Position numbers and translations under genes: made by a program | Shown: positions 15,159 through 25,200 of the stretch, piece by piece | How positions within the stretch are numbered: position 1 is the first letter of the stretch | How the letters are laid out: each line of letters starts with the position of its first letter | DNA from: Motilibacter aurantiacus | GTDB taxonomy: Bacteria > Actinomycetota > Actinomycetes > Motilibacterales > Motilibacteraceae | Length of the DNA: 64,000 nucleotides | NCBI RefSeq assembly: GCF_011250645.1 | Contig: NZ_JAANNO010000007.1 | Location: 187,052-251,051, forward strand | Reading direction: 5' to 3' | The notes under the pieces: model-generated | What the model saw: the letters and a program-made list of their open reading frames with translations, nothing else | Database searches by the model: none | Told to the model about the DNA's origin: nothing

Positions 15159-17048
15159 GTGCGCTTCGGGACGGGTTTCGCCCAGCTGTACGCGGCGATG
15201 GCCCCGCGGTTGACGCGACACCTGTTCCTGGCGACCGGGGACCTCGACGCGGCCCAGGGCGCGGTGCGGGACGCGTTCGCCGCCGTGGCGGCGAAGGACG
15301 TGCCGCCCGGCGGTGAGGCCGACGTGCTCGTCGCCGTGCGCCGGGCAGCCTGGCGGAGGGCGCTCGCCCCGGGACGCCGGCCGTTCCGTTCTCGCACAGC
15401 CCACGGGCTGGACGTGCCGGGCGCGGCCGTCGACGCCTGGGCACTGCTCGCGCCACTGCCGGGCAGCGCCCGCGCGGCCCTCGTCCTGACCGCGTTCGCC
15501 GGCCTTCCGGTCGAGGAGGCGGCCGAGGCCCTGGACCGGGCGCCGGCCACCGTCGAGCGGGACCTGGAGCAGGCCCGGGCGGCGGTCGAGGGGCAGCGGC
15601 TGGCCGAGCTCGTGCCCCCGGTCGAGTCGGCCGACTGGTCGGCCCTCGCGCCGGGCCTGGAGGACCTGGAGGCCCGGGCCGCGGGGCGGCGTCGCAGGAC
15701 GGCCGCGGTGGTCGCGGTCGGGACCGCCGCGAGCGTGCTGGCCGTGACCGCGGTGGTGGTCGGCCAGGGCGGTGGGGACGGCACGCCGGCGGCGGGGCCG
15801 GACGAGCGGGCGCGCGCCGCGTGCGCGGCCGCCACCGTGGCGCCCGACGAGGACTACGACGAGGACTACGGCTCCTCGACCGAGCCGTACACCGGGGAGC
15901 CGACGCCGTCGGCCCCGGCCGTCGCGCCTCCGCCGGCCGACGTGCTGGTCACGGCCGACGACCTCGGGACGGGCTGGCGGCAGCAGGAGGACGAGAACAG
16001 CAGCCTGCTGGCCCTCATGACGCTGGACGGCAGTGCTGCGATGTCGGACGCGGCGGACGAGAGCGTCGTGGGGCGCACGCTGACCCGGGCGGAGGGTGCT
16101 CCGCACTGGAGCGTGATCGCCGAGGCGATGCGCGCCGAGGCCGCCGACGCCGCGGTCGAGCTGTTCGACGAGGCCGCGGTCCAGCTGCTCTGCGAGGGCG
16201 GCGAGGCCGACGAGGGCGACGGGGAGGCCGAGATCGCGCTCAGCCGGGCGGACGACGACGGCGAGGCGCTCGTGCTGCGCTGGAGGGTCACGGAGGAGGC
16301 GGACGTGCCCGCCGGCCAGCAGGTCGGCGCGCTCGCGCAGGTGGCCCGGGTGGGGGACGTCGTCTCGCTCACGATCCTCAGCGCGCAGGCGGGGCACGGG
16401 TCGGCCGCGGCCGCCGCGATCGCCCTGGACGACGCGGCGCTCGAGCGCCTGGCGGAGGCCACCCTCGACCGGCTCGCCGGCCGCGCTCCGGACGAGCCCG
16501 TCGAGCTGCCGGTGGGTGAGCGGTCGTCGCTGCCCGACGAGGCGCTGCTGCTGCAGCAGGCCGACTTCGGCCCGGGCTGGGACGCGACGACCAGCGGGCT
16601 GCTGTCGGCCGCGGGCACCCTCGGCGCCGAGGAATGCGCTCCGGCCGGCCCGTCGGGCGAGACGGCGAGCCTGTCGGCCACCTTCATGCGCTCCGACGCG
16701 GACGAGTCGCCGGTCGACGACTTCCGCGTCGCGTACGAGAAGGTCGCGAGGTTCGGGGACGCGGCCGCCGCGCAGTCCCACGTCGACGCCGAGGCACGCC
16801 GGCTGACCGGGTGCGGGATGGCCCCGCTCGAGCCGGGCGTCGACGGAGCGGTCGTCCTGTCCGACAGCGTGCTCAACGACTACGAGGAGGCAACGCTGCC
16901 CTCCGATGCGGGCACCAGGAACTACAAGGTGCTCGTCGTCGAGGGCGACCTGGTCGCCGAGGTGACGATGCCCTACCTCGCCGAGTCGAAGGAGGAGCGG
17001 GTGCGCGACCTGGCCGCCAAGGCGGCCGAGCGGCTGCGGGCGGGCTGA
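15159..17048 (+). CDS. Sigma-70-like domain fused to transmembrane sensor
   Basis: A 629-residue protein. Residues about 1-150 resemble a diverged ECF sigma factor: a region-2-like helix set (LYAAMAPRLTRHLFLATGDLDAA) and a region-4-like helix-turn-helix (ARAALVLTAFAGLPVEEAAEALDRAPATVERDLEQAR). An Arg-rich stretch precedes one transmembrane helix (about 186-205). The outer part of about 420 residues contains two related segments, each with a xADDLGTGW / QADFGPGW motif, like PknH-sensor-type lipoprotein domains. GTG 15159 follows GGGAGGGGAG. An AraC-type gene starts seven bases after. How a membrane-bound sigma-like domain would act is unknown. Confidence 0.75.
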   Translation: MRFGTGFAQLYAAMAPRLTRHLFLATGDLDAAQGAVRDAFAAVAAKDVPPGGEADVLVAVRRAAWRRALAPGRRPFRSRTAHGLDVPGAAVDAWALLAPLPGSARAALVLTAFAGLPVEEAAEALDRAPATVERDLEQARAAVEGQRLAELVPPVESADWSALAPGLEDLEARAAGRRRRTAAVVAVGTAASVLAVTAVVVGQGGGDGTPAAGPDERARAACAAATVAPDEDYDEDYGSSTEPYTGEPTPSAPAVAPPPADVLVTADDLGTGWRQQEDENSSLLALMTLDGSAAMSDAADESVVGRTLTRAEGAPHWSVIAEAMRAEAADAAVELFDEAAVQLLCEGGEADEGDGEAEIALSRADDDGEALVLRWRVTEEADVPAGQQVGALAQVARVGDVVSLTILSAQAGHGSAAAAAIALDDAALERLAEATLDRLAGRAPDEPVELPVGERSSLPDEALLLQQADFGPGWDATTSGLLSAAGTLGAEECAPAGPSGETASLSATFMRSDADESPVDDFRVAYEKVARFGDAAAAQSHVDAEARRLTGCGMAPLEPGVDGAVVLSDSVLNDYEEATLPSDAGTRNYKVLVVEGDLVAEVTMPYLAESKEERVRDLAAKAAERLRAG

Positions 17049-17055
17049 CGGCCGG

Positions 17056-17886
17056 GTGGAGGAGATCGTCTCCGTCCGGGCCCGCGGCCGCGCGCGCTCG
17101 CTCGTCGCGGGCTACTCGGGCTACCGCTCGGCCGGCGTGCCGCCGGCCGTGCACCGGGGGCTGCCCTCGCCGTGGCTCACGCTGCTCGTGACCCTCGACG
17201 ACCCGCTCCACGTCGCGGCCCACCCCGACCCGGCCCAGCGCCCCGGGACGTACGACGCCCTGGTCGGCGGGCTGCACACCACCCCCGCCCTGATCACCCA
17301 CGACGGCCGGCAGTCCGGCGTCCAGCTGGCGCTGAGCCCGCTGGCGGCCCGCGCGGTGCTCGGCCTTCCGGCCGGCGAGCTCGCCGGGCTCGACGTGCCC
17401 GCCGAGGACGTGCTCGGCCCGCGCGTGCGCCGGCTGCGCGAGCGCCTGCTCGCCGAGCCGACCTGGCCCCGGCGCTTCGCCGTCCTCGACGCGGCGCTCG
17501 CACGCTGGGCGCAGGAGGCCCGCCCGCCGCCCGAGGTCGTCTCCGCCTGGCGGCTCCTGCTCGCGCGGGACGGCCGCGTGCGCATCGAGGACGTCGCCCG
17601 CGAGGCCGGGTGGAGCCGGCGCCACCTGGAGGCGCGGTTCCGGCTGGAGATCGGCCTCTCGCCCAAGCAGGCGGCCGGCGTCGCGCGCTTCGACCGCGCG
17701 CGCCGCGCCCTGCAGGCGGCCCCGCGCACGCCCCTCGCCGCCCTGGCGGCCCGCCACGGCTACTACGACCAGGCCCACCTGACGCGCGAGTTCACCCGCC
17801 TGGCGGGGGTGCCGCCAAGGCGGTGGCTGCGCGACGAGGGGCACGCATCCGTACAAGACAGCGGGCCGCCGTCCGCGGCAGGGTGA
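17056..17886 (+). CDS. AraC family transcriptional regulator
   Basis: A 276-residue protein. The N-terminal part is a DUF6597-like sensor; the C-terminal 100 residues carry two helix-turn-helix units (VRIEDVAREAGWSRRHLEARFRLEIGLSPKQ and PLAALAARHGYYDQAHLTREFTRLAGVPPRRW), the standard AraC DNA-binding domain. The GTG start lies seven bases after the stop of the sigma-sensor gene, and its own stop overlaps an in-frame GTG of the next VOC gene. AraC-VOC pairs of this form are common in actinobacteria and the regulator probably controls the VOC gene. Confidence 0.9.
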   Translation: MEEIVSVRARGRARSLVAGYSGYRSAGVPPAVHRGLPSPWLTLLVTLDDPLHVAAHPDPAQRPGTYDALVGGLHTTPALITHDGRQSGVQLALSPLAARAVLGLPAGELAGLDVPAEDVLGPRVRRLRERLLAEPTWPRRFAVLDAALARWAQEARPPPEVVSAWRLLLARDGRVRIEDVAREAGWSRRHLEARFRLEIGLSPKQAAGVARFDRARRALQAAPRTPLAALAARHGYYDQAHLTREFTRLAGVPPRRWLRDEGHASVQDSGPPSAAG

Positions 17887-17891
17887 GCGCC

Positions 17892-18299
17892 ATGACCTCT
17901 CCGACCGACTGCTGGGTGTCCCTGACCTGTCATGACGCGCCGCGGATCATCGCGTTCCTCGCCGAGGCGTACGGGTTCGTCGAGCTCGCGCGCCACGGCG
18001 AGGGCGACCGCGTCGACCACGCCGAGCTGGCCAGCCCCGGAGGGCGGGGCGGGGTGATGCTCGGGACAGCCCGCGCCGGCGGCACCCGGGGGCCGGCGGC
18101 CCCCGGCACCACGACGGCCTACGTCGTGGTGCCCGACACGGACGCGCTCTTCGCCCGGGCCACCGCCGCCGGCGCCGAGGTGGTGTCCGAGCCGGTCGAC
18201 ACCGACTACGGCTCCCGTGACTGCGCGCTGCGCGACCCCGAGGGCAACACGTGGTTCTTCGGGACGTACCTGGGGACCTCGCTGGGCGACGCGGGCTGA
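17892..18299 (+). CDS. VOC family protein paired with AraC regulator
   Basis: A 135-residue protein of the glyoxalase fold with CHDAPRIIAFLAEAYGF at the start and CALRDPEGNTWFFGTY at the end, the last being the usual metal-site strand of the family. I chose ATG 17892; GTG 17883, overlapping the AraC stop by GTGA, would add three residues and couple translation. Function is likely small-molecule modification or binding under control of the AraC gene. Substrate unknown. Confidence 0.87.
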   Translation: MTSPTDCWVSLTCHDAPRIIAFLAEAYGFVELARHGEGDRVDHAELASPGGRGGVMLGTARAGGTRGPAAPGTTTAYVVVPDTDALFARATAAGAEVVSEPVDTDYGSRDCALRDPEGNTWFFGTYLGTSLGDAG

Positions 18300-18320
18300 G
18301 CCGGGGCGGCGGCCGTCCGG

Positions 18321-20186
18321 CTACGCCTCCGGCCGCTCCCAGGGAACGAACGCGTTGGCCCTCCGGTCCAGGACCGGCGCCAGCGCGGGCAGGTGCCGCA
18401 GCAGGACGCCGGCCATCGTGGCGTCGTCGATCCAGCGGATGCCCGCCTCGGTGTAGACCCTGGCGTCGTAGTCGCGGGTGAAGAACCGGTCGCTGTTGAG
18501 GCGTCGGCTCGCCATGAGGACGAAGATGCGGAACGCCGTGTCGCTGAAGGCGAAGCCCGCCGGCCGCTTCTCGGCGTACATGCCGACCATGAGGTCGACC
18601 TTCTCCACGTCGCCGTAGACCTCGCGCAGCGTCGCCACGGTCTCCGGGTCGTCGGAGAGCTCCTCGAAGGACGCAGCCGCCCTCAGCCGGAGCTGACGTC
18701 GGAAGTCGTTGTAGCGCGGGACGCCGAGCTCCCGGACGCGCAGGATGTCGACGGCGGCCAGGTCCATGAGCTTGCCGTCCGGGCGGACGAACTCCTGCAG
18801 CCCGCGGGGGAAGTTGTGCAGCGCGACCACACCGGCGTACTCCGTCCCGAAGGAGTAGAACAGGTCCGCCAGCGGGACCTGCGCGAAGACGGCGCGGCTG
18901 TGCGGCCCCGCGAGCTCGGGGAAGGCGTACGTGCGGGTCGTCGTCCCGGTCGCGATCGACCTGACCGGGTAGTCGTCGGGGACCAGCGGGTGCATGCGGT
19001 AGACCGAGGTGAACTCCTCGGTGAGGGAGTACGGCACGCCGTAGTGGTCCGTGCGGGACCCCGGGATCCCGCTGACGACCTCGCTGGCGCTCAGCCGGCC
19101 GAAGCGACGGCGCACCCGCTCCCCGGTGATGCCGAACCAGTTGGCCCGCATGGCGACCCGGGTCGTCGGGTGCGAGATCACGGCCGGCGTCCACTCCACC
19201 GTGTGGATCTTCGCGACGAGCGCAGCGTTGACCAGACGTGCACGGCCGAAGAGCTCTTCGTCGGTCCAGTGCGGGTGGTCGGCGGCGAGCCGGTCGCAGA
19301 TCGCGTTGTGCTCCAGGGCGAACAGGCTCACGAGCATGCCCATCCCGACCCACCATCCCGGCTCCCGCGTCGGGTCGGAGGCCGGGTCGTCCTCCGGCAG
19401 GGGCACGACGCTGCCCGGGTCGATCCGCAGCTTGCCGCCCTGCCCCGTGCGCAGGCGCGCCGCCTCCGCCGGGCTCGTGCCGTAGATCGAGGACAGGTCC
19501 CACCAGTGCGTCAGCTGGTTCACCGAGGTGGGCGGGCCGGCCGCTCCGGCGGGCCGGGTGGGGTCCGGCAGCATGCGCGGCACGACCATGGGGTGCTGGG
19601 GCCAGGGGTCGTCGGCCGACAGCGGCACCTGGTGCGCGTGCTCGGCGTCCCCGGGCCCGTGGCTGAACCAGTCCTTGATCATGAACTGCAGCCAGGCGGC
19701 GACGATGGCGTTGACGGTCGTGGCGGGCTGGAACTCGTGCCGGGTCAGCAGCCGGCGGCTCACCTCCCGCGGGTTGGGCTCGAGCAGCGTGGCCTGTGGG
19801 TCGACGTCCACCGCCGCCAGCGCGACGTTGCGCCCGAAGCGCGACCCCGCCATGCCCATGCGCGGGTCGTCCGGGTCGTTGTAGCTGCCGTCGGCCGTCC
19901 GGGCACCGAGGTCCAGCGGCGGCGGCCCGAGCGGCAGCTCCCCGGTGCTGGGCAGGGCCGCGGGGTCGTGGAGGTTCTTCTTGCGCAGCTCGTTGCGCAG
20001 GCCGACGAGCACGGCCAGGCCCAGCGGCAGCGGCAGGCGGTCCCAGCCGCGCCTGGCGTCGAGCCGGGTGGACAGCCCGTCGAAGACCCGCCAGGGCAGG
20101 CTCGCGCGGTAGCGGGCGGGCTCGGGCGGGGGACCGAGCCGACGCCCGGTGCCGGGAAGGGACTCTGGGATCTGGGAACGCTTCAC
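18321..20186 (-). CDS. Cyclooxygenase/alpha-dioxygenase-like haem peroxidase
   Basis: A 621-residue protein of the animal-type haem peroxidase family, close in layout to bacterial fatty-acid dioxygenases. The proximal haem motif is intact: YRMHPLVPD with His399, and Tyr396 three residues before it, matching the radical Tyr of cyclooxygenases. At the distal site, where the family usually has FM(I/V)HDW, this protein reads FMIKDWF: Lys171 replaces the distal His. No signal peptide. GTG 20186 has GGGAG five bases upstream; GTG 20198 is also in frame. Without the distal His, normal peroxide chemistry is doubtful, so activity may be altered or lost. Confidence 0.88.
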   Translation of the reverse strand: MKRSQIPESLPGTGRRLGPPPEPARYRASLPWRVFDGLSTRLDARRGWDRLPLPLGLAVLVGLRNELRKKNLHDPAALPSTGELPLGPPPLDLGARTADGSYNDPDDPRMGMAGSRFGRNVALAAVDVDPQATLLEPNPREVSRRLLTRHEFQPATTVNAIVAAWLQFMIKDWFSHGPGDAEHAHQVPLSADDPWPQHPMVVPRMLPDPTRPAGAAGPPTSVNQLTHWWDLSSIYGTSPAEAARLRTGQGGKLRIDPGSVVPLPEDDPASDPTREPGWWVGMGMLVSLFALEHNAICDRLAADHPHWTDEELFGRARLVNAALVAKIHTVEWTPAVISHPTTRVAMRANWFGITGERVRRRFGRLSASEVVSGIPGSRTDHYGVPYSLTEEFTSVYRMHPLVPDDYPVRSIATGTTTRTYAFPELAGPHSRAVFAQVPLADLFYSFGTEYAGVVALHNFPRGLQEFVRPDGKLMDLAAVDILRVRELGVPRYNDFRRQLRLRAAASFEELSDDPETVATLREVYGDVEKVDLMVGMYAEKRPAGFAFSDTAFRIFVLMASRRLNSDRFFTRDYDARVYTEAGIRWIDDATMAGVLLRHLPALAPVLDRRANAFVPWERPEA

Positions 20187-20295
20187 GGGGACTCCCACAG
20201 GTGGCCGTGCGCGGTTCGGGTGCCCAGGGAGAGCGCTGTCGGCGCGCTCTGATACACCCGCGGAGCGACGACCGGCAGGAAGGGGAGCGGCACGG

Positions 20296-22035
20296 GTGGG
20301 GCTGGCTCAGGAGCTCGCCGCGGCGGGCGTACGCCGCGGCGCGCCGCTCGCCGTCGCGGTCGTCCCCGGCCGCGGCGTCGGGCTCGCGTGGGCCGGCGGG
20401 ACGCGGGCGGTCGTGGGGGACCCGCGGCAGGTCGCGGAGCAGCTGGCCGTGCTGGGCCCGCGCTGGACCTGGTGGTCGGCCCGGGAGGCGGCCCGGCCCC
20501 TCGTGGCGGCCGGCTTCCGGCCGCGGGCCTGCTGGGACCTCGGCGCCGTCGGCATGCTCCTGCACGGGCTGCGCCGGTCGGGGCCGGAGGCGGTGTGGGC
20601 GGCGGCGCACGGCCGGGAGCTGCCGCCCGAGCCCGGCCCGCGCAGCCACGCGCCCAGCCTGTTCGACCTGCCCGACGCCGAGGACGCCGACGGCCCGGTG
20701 CGCGCGGACGGGCAGCTCGCCTCCTCCTGGGTACGCGGCGGCTGGGCCGGCGACATCGACGACGCGGCGCGCTGGGCCGAGCTGGCCGCTCGGCTGCAGC
20801 GACAGCAGGAGGCCCTGCTGCGCGGCCTGCCCGACCCGCGACCCGCAGCGGCCCCCGGGTCGCCGGGGCTGGCGCTGCTCACGGCGTACGCGGAGTCGGC
20901 GGCAGCGCTCCTGGCCGTCGAGCTCGAGCACGACGGGCTGCCCCTGGACGAGGAGGCCATGACCGGCCTGCTCGCGCAGATGATCGGCCCGCGCCCGGCC
21001 GACGCCGCAGCCGAGGCGGCGATGCGGGCGGCACGCGACGAGCGCGTCCTCCGCCGCTTCCCCGGCCCCCCGGTCGACCTGCGCAACCCGGCCGTCGTGC
21101 GCGAGCTGCTGACGCGGGTGGGCATCGACGTGCCGGACACCCGGTCCTGGCGCCTGGAGCGCTACGCCGCCACCTCCGCGCCGGTCGCCGAGCTGCTCGC
21201 GTGGCGCAAGACCGAGCGGGTGGCGACGACGTACGGCTGGAGCTGGATCGACCGCAACGTCGGCCCGGACTGGCGGCTGCGGGGGGAGTGGGGGTGGGCC
21301 GACGGCGGCGCCGGCCGCATGACGGCGTCCGCCGGGCTGCACAACCTGCCCGCCGAGCTCCGGCCCGGGGTGCGGGCCGAGCCCGGCCGGGTCCTCGTCC
21401 GCGCCGACCTCGGCCAGGTCGAGCCGCGGGTGCTCGCCGCCGTGTCCGGCGACGCCGGCCTGGCCAGGGCGGCCCGCGAGGACGACATGTACGCCCCCGT
21501 CGCTGCCGCCCTGCGCTGCGACCGGCCCACCGCCAAGGTCGCGGTCCTCGCGGCGATGTACGGCCAGACCTCCGGGGCGGCCGGCGCCGCGCTGCGCGAC
21601 ATGGAGCGCGCCTACCCCCGGGCGCTCGGCTTCCTGCGGGCGGCGGAGGAGGAGGGGCGGGCCGGGCGCGACGTGCGGACGTACGGCGGGCGCCTGGTCC
21701 GCCTCGGCCCGCACCCGCCGGGTGTGGAGCCGGGCCGCGTCTCCGGCTATGGCCGCTACGCGCGCAACGCCGTGGTGCAGGGCGCGGCCGCGGAGCTGTT
21801 CAAGGCGTGGGCGGCGAGCGTGCGTGCCGGGCTGGCCCGGATGGACGGCGAGCCGCGCATCGTGCTCTGCCTGCACGACGAGCTGCTGCTGCACGTGCCA
21901 GAGGCCGGGGCGGACGACGCGGTCGCCCTCGTGCGGTCGATGCTGGAGGCCACCGCAGGCTGGTGGGCAGCCGGAAGCGGCGTCCGTTTCGTGGCCGACG
22001 TGTCCGTGGGGCACAGCTGGGCGGAGGCGCACTGA
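20296..22035 (+). CDS. PolA-like bifunctional 3'-5' exonuclease/DNA polymerase
   Basis: A 579-residue family A polymerase. The C-terminal half shows motif A (RADLGQVEPRVLA), motif B (AKVAVLAAMYGQTSGAAGAAL) and motif C (LCLHDELLLHVPE, with His-Asp-Glu). The N-terminal part is a reduced 3'-5' exonuclease-like domain with weak acidic motifs. It lacks the 5'-nuclease of true PolA and is shorter than the about 900 residues of PolA. This is a second polymerase type common in actinobacteria, thought to act in repair. GTG 20296 follows AGGGGAG. It is divergent from the peroxidase gene. Confidence 0.87.
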   Translation: MGLAQELAAAGVRRGAPLAVAVVPGRGVGLAWAGGTRAVVGDPRQVAEQLAVLGPRWTWWSAREAARPLVAAGFRPRACWDLGAVGMLLHGLRRSGPEAVWAAAHGRELPPEPGPRSHAPSLFDLPDAEDADGPVRADGQLASSWVRGGWAGDIDDAARWAELAARLQRQQEALLRGLPDPRPAAAPGSPGLALLTAYAESAAALLAVELEHDGLPLDEEAMTGLLAQMIGPRPADAAAEAAMRAARDERVLRRFPGPPVDLRNPAVVRELLTRVGIDVPDTRSWRLERYAATSAPVAELLAWRKTERVATTYGWSWIDRNVGPDWRLRGEWGWADGGAGRMTASAGLHNLPAELRPGVRAEPGRVLVRADLGQVEPRVLAAVSGDAGLARAAREDDMYAPVAAALRCDRPTAKVAVLAAMYGQTSGAAGAALRDMERAYPRALGFLRAAEEEGRAGRDVRTYGGRLVRLGPHPPGVEPGRVSGYGRYARNAVVQGAAAELFKAWAASVRAGLARMDGEPRIVLCLHDELLLHVPEAGADDAVALVRSMLEATAGWWAAGSGVRFVADVSVGHSWAEAH

Positions 22036-22084
22036 GCCTTCCGGCCGTCGCGTCACGATTCGGCAACGGCTCCTCGGCAGCTGC

Positions 22085-22124
22085 TTGACCGGAACCGGGC
22101 GTAGCGGTTCTGTGAGCGCTAACA
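22085..22124 (+). promoter_or_regulatory. Promoter with LacI-type operator upstream of GH127-type gene
   Basis: TTGACC (22085-22090) and TTCTGT (22108-22113, 17-base spacing) make a possible promoter. Overlapping its end is TGTGAGCGCTAACA (22111-22124), a near-palindrome with the central AGCGCT of LacI/GalR operators. An adjoining inverted repeat, GAACCG (22092-22097) and CGGTTC (22105-22110), may be a second site. A sugar-responsive LacI repressor is the natural prediction; no such gene is in the window. Confidence 0.5.
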
Positions 22125-22233
22125 CGGACGGGCCACACCGGGCTCCGTTCCCGCCGCCGCCGCGCCCGCAGCCCCGTCGCCGCCGTCCTCCGGCCCGCCG
22201 GTCCAGCGCGCGCTCGTCCAGGGAGAGAGTGCA

Positions 22234-25200
22234 ATGACGCATCAGCTGACCCGACGGAACGTGCTCAAGCTCGGCTCCGCGGCCGCCGTCCTGCCGTGGG
22301 TGCCCGGCCTCGCCGGCGCGTCCCCAGCGGTCGCCGCGCAGGTGGAAGGGACCACGGCCGCAGCGATGCTGCGGCCCTTCGGGCTCGAGGACGTCGACCT
22401 CGGCGCCGGCGTGTTCGCCGACAAGCGCCGGCTGATGCTCGAGTTCCTCCGCGACGTCGACGAGCGGCGCTTCCTGATCGCCTTCCGGGCCAACGCCGGC
22501 CTCGCCCTCGACCCGACCGTCGCGCCCCTGCCCGCGGGGGGCTGGGAGGGGCTCGACGGCGAGGCCAACGGCAACCTGCGTGGGGCGTTCACCGGGCACT
22601 TCATGTCCGCGGTGGCCCAGGCCTACGCGAGCACGGGTGAGGCCGCGTTCGGGCGCAAGCTGCAGACGCTGATCGACGGCCTGCACGAGGTCCGCGCCGC
22701 CCTGGGCAACGACCCGGTCCTGCGCACGACCGCCGGCAGGCTCGGCGGCTCCGCCGTCGACATCGCGCGCGGTACGTACAACTACGTCGCACTGCCCGCG
22801 GGCACGTTCGGAGGGCTGACCAGCTTCACGTTCGCGGCCTGGGTCCGCCCGACCGCCGCCGCCAACTGGGCGCGCATCCTCGACATCGGCAACAGCACCA
22901 GCGTGTACGCGTTCCTGGCCCAGCGCGACGGCAACGGCCGGCCGCGGTTCGCCATCACCCGCAACGGCGGGGGTGGGGAGCAGGTCCTGCAAGGGCCGAC
23001 GGCGCTGCCGGTCAACGCCTGGAGCCACGTCGCCGTGACGCTGGGCGGCACCACCGGCCGGCTCTACGTCAACGGCGTGCAGGTCGCGCAGAACACCGGC
23101 ATGACGCTCAACCCGGCGGCGCTCGGCGCGCTGGCCAACAACTGGCTCGGGCGCTCGCAGTACAACGACCCGCTGTACGCCGGGGCCTACCAGGACGTGA
23201 ACGTCTGGTCGACCGCGCTGACCGGCGCGCAGGTCGCCGAGCTCGCCGCGGGGCGTGCTGCGACGACCTCGGCCGGGCCCGGCGACGCCCTGTCGCTGCC
23301 CATGGACGAGACCGGCGGCCTGGTGATCTCCGACGCGTCGGGCAGGGGCCGCGACGCCGCGCTCGTCCGGACCTGGGGCAAGCCGAGCCACCCGGGCTTC
23401 CTCGCCGCGTACCCGGAGACGCAGTTCATCACGTTGGAGACGATGACGGCCGGGAACTACACGGTCGTCTGGGCGCCGTACTACACCGCCCACAAGATTC
23501 TCAAGGGCCTGCTCGACGGCTACACGGCCACCGGGGACCCCAAGGCGCTCGACATGGCGGTCGGGCTCTGCGACTGGATGCACTCCCGGCTGTCGAGGCT
23601 GACGCCGGCGGTGCGCCAGCGCATGTGGGGCATCTTCTCCAGCGGCGAGTTCGGCGGCGTGGTGGAGGCGATCCTGGAGACGTACGGCCACTCCGGCAAG
23701 CCCGAGCACCTGCAGCTGGCGAAGTACTTCGACCTGGACTCGCTCATCGACGCCAGCGCGCAGGACCGCGACATCCTCACCGGCCTGCACGCCAACCAGC
23801 ACATCCCGATCTTCACCGGCGCGCTGCTGATGTACGACAAGACGGGCGAGGAGCGCTACCTGCAGGCGGCGCGCAACTTCTGGGACATGGTCGTGCCTCC
23901 GCGCATGTTCGGCATCGGCGGCACCAGCTCGGCGGAGTTCTGGCAGGCCCGGAACCAGATCGCGAGCATCCTCAAGGACACCGACGCCGAGACCTGCTGC
24001 GCCTACAACATGCTCAAGCTCACCCGGGCGCTGTTCGCGCACGAGCAGGACCCGGCCTACATGGACTACTACGAGCGGGCGCTGTTCAACCAGGTCCTCG
24101 GGTCCAAGCAGGACGCGATCGACCCGGACGTCCCGCTGACGACGTACTTCATCGGGCTGCAGCCCGGTGCGGTGCGGGACTACACGCCCAAAAACGGCAC
24201 CACGTGCTGCGAGGGCACGGGCATGGAGAGCGCGACGAAGTACCAGGACTCGGTCTACCTCGCGGCCGAGGACGGCACGGCCCTCTACGTCAACCTGTTC
24301 GTCGCATCGGAGGTCTACTGGGCGGCCCAGCACGTCACCGTGACCCAGGAAACGAGCTTCCCCTTCGAGCAGGGGACGGTGCTGACCGTCTCGGGTGGGG
24401 GCACCTTCGCGCTCAAGGTCCGCATCCCCTCGTGGGCACGCGGCGCGTCCGTCCGTCTCAACGGAGTGGTGGTCGCGCCGGCCCTGCCGGGGTCGTACCT
24501 CACGCTCGCACGCGACTGGCACACCTGCGACAGGGTCGAGGTGGAGCTGCCGTTCGCGCTGCGCGCCGAGCCGACGCCGGACGACCCGACCGTCCAGACG
24601 TTGATGTACGGCCCGGTCAACCTCGTCGCCCGCGACGCCCGGACGTCGTTCCTCCCTTTCAGCCTGTACGCCTCCGCGACCCTCGACGGCGACCTGGCCG
24701 GGGCGCTGCAGCCGGTCGCGGGCAAGCCGCTGCACTTCACGTCCAACGGGGTGGAGCTCGCGCCGTTCCTCGAGGGGACCACCGATCCGTTCCACGCGTA
24801 CGTGCGGCGCAGCGAGCCGCGCATCGTCCTCGGGTCGGTCGACTCCGGGGTCGCGAACCCGGCCCGGGCCGACCGGACGACCCTGCTGGACGACGTCTGG
24901 GGCGCGGCCCCCTTCCCGCACAAGCCGGCGTTCCTGCAGCGGCTCGCGTCGGTCACGGCAGCGTGGGGCCTGTCCGCGGCGGACCGGGAGCGGGTGCTCG
25001 GGGCGGGCCGCCGGGCCGCCTTCGCCGGCACGGTCTCCGAGGCGTCCGATCTCGGGGCGATCGCGGACGCCGCCCGCGCGGCGGGAACGCTGTCGCAGGG
25101 CGCCCACACCAACCTCCGCAACCGCCTCGAGGGCGCGCTGGACGCGCTCGCCGACGGCAACGACACGAAGGCGCTGCGCCACCTGGGGCAGTACGTCGAG

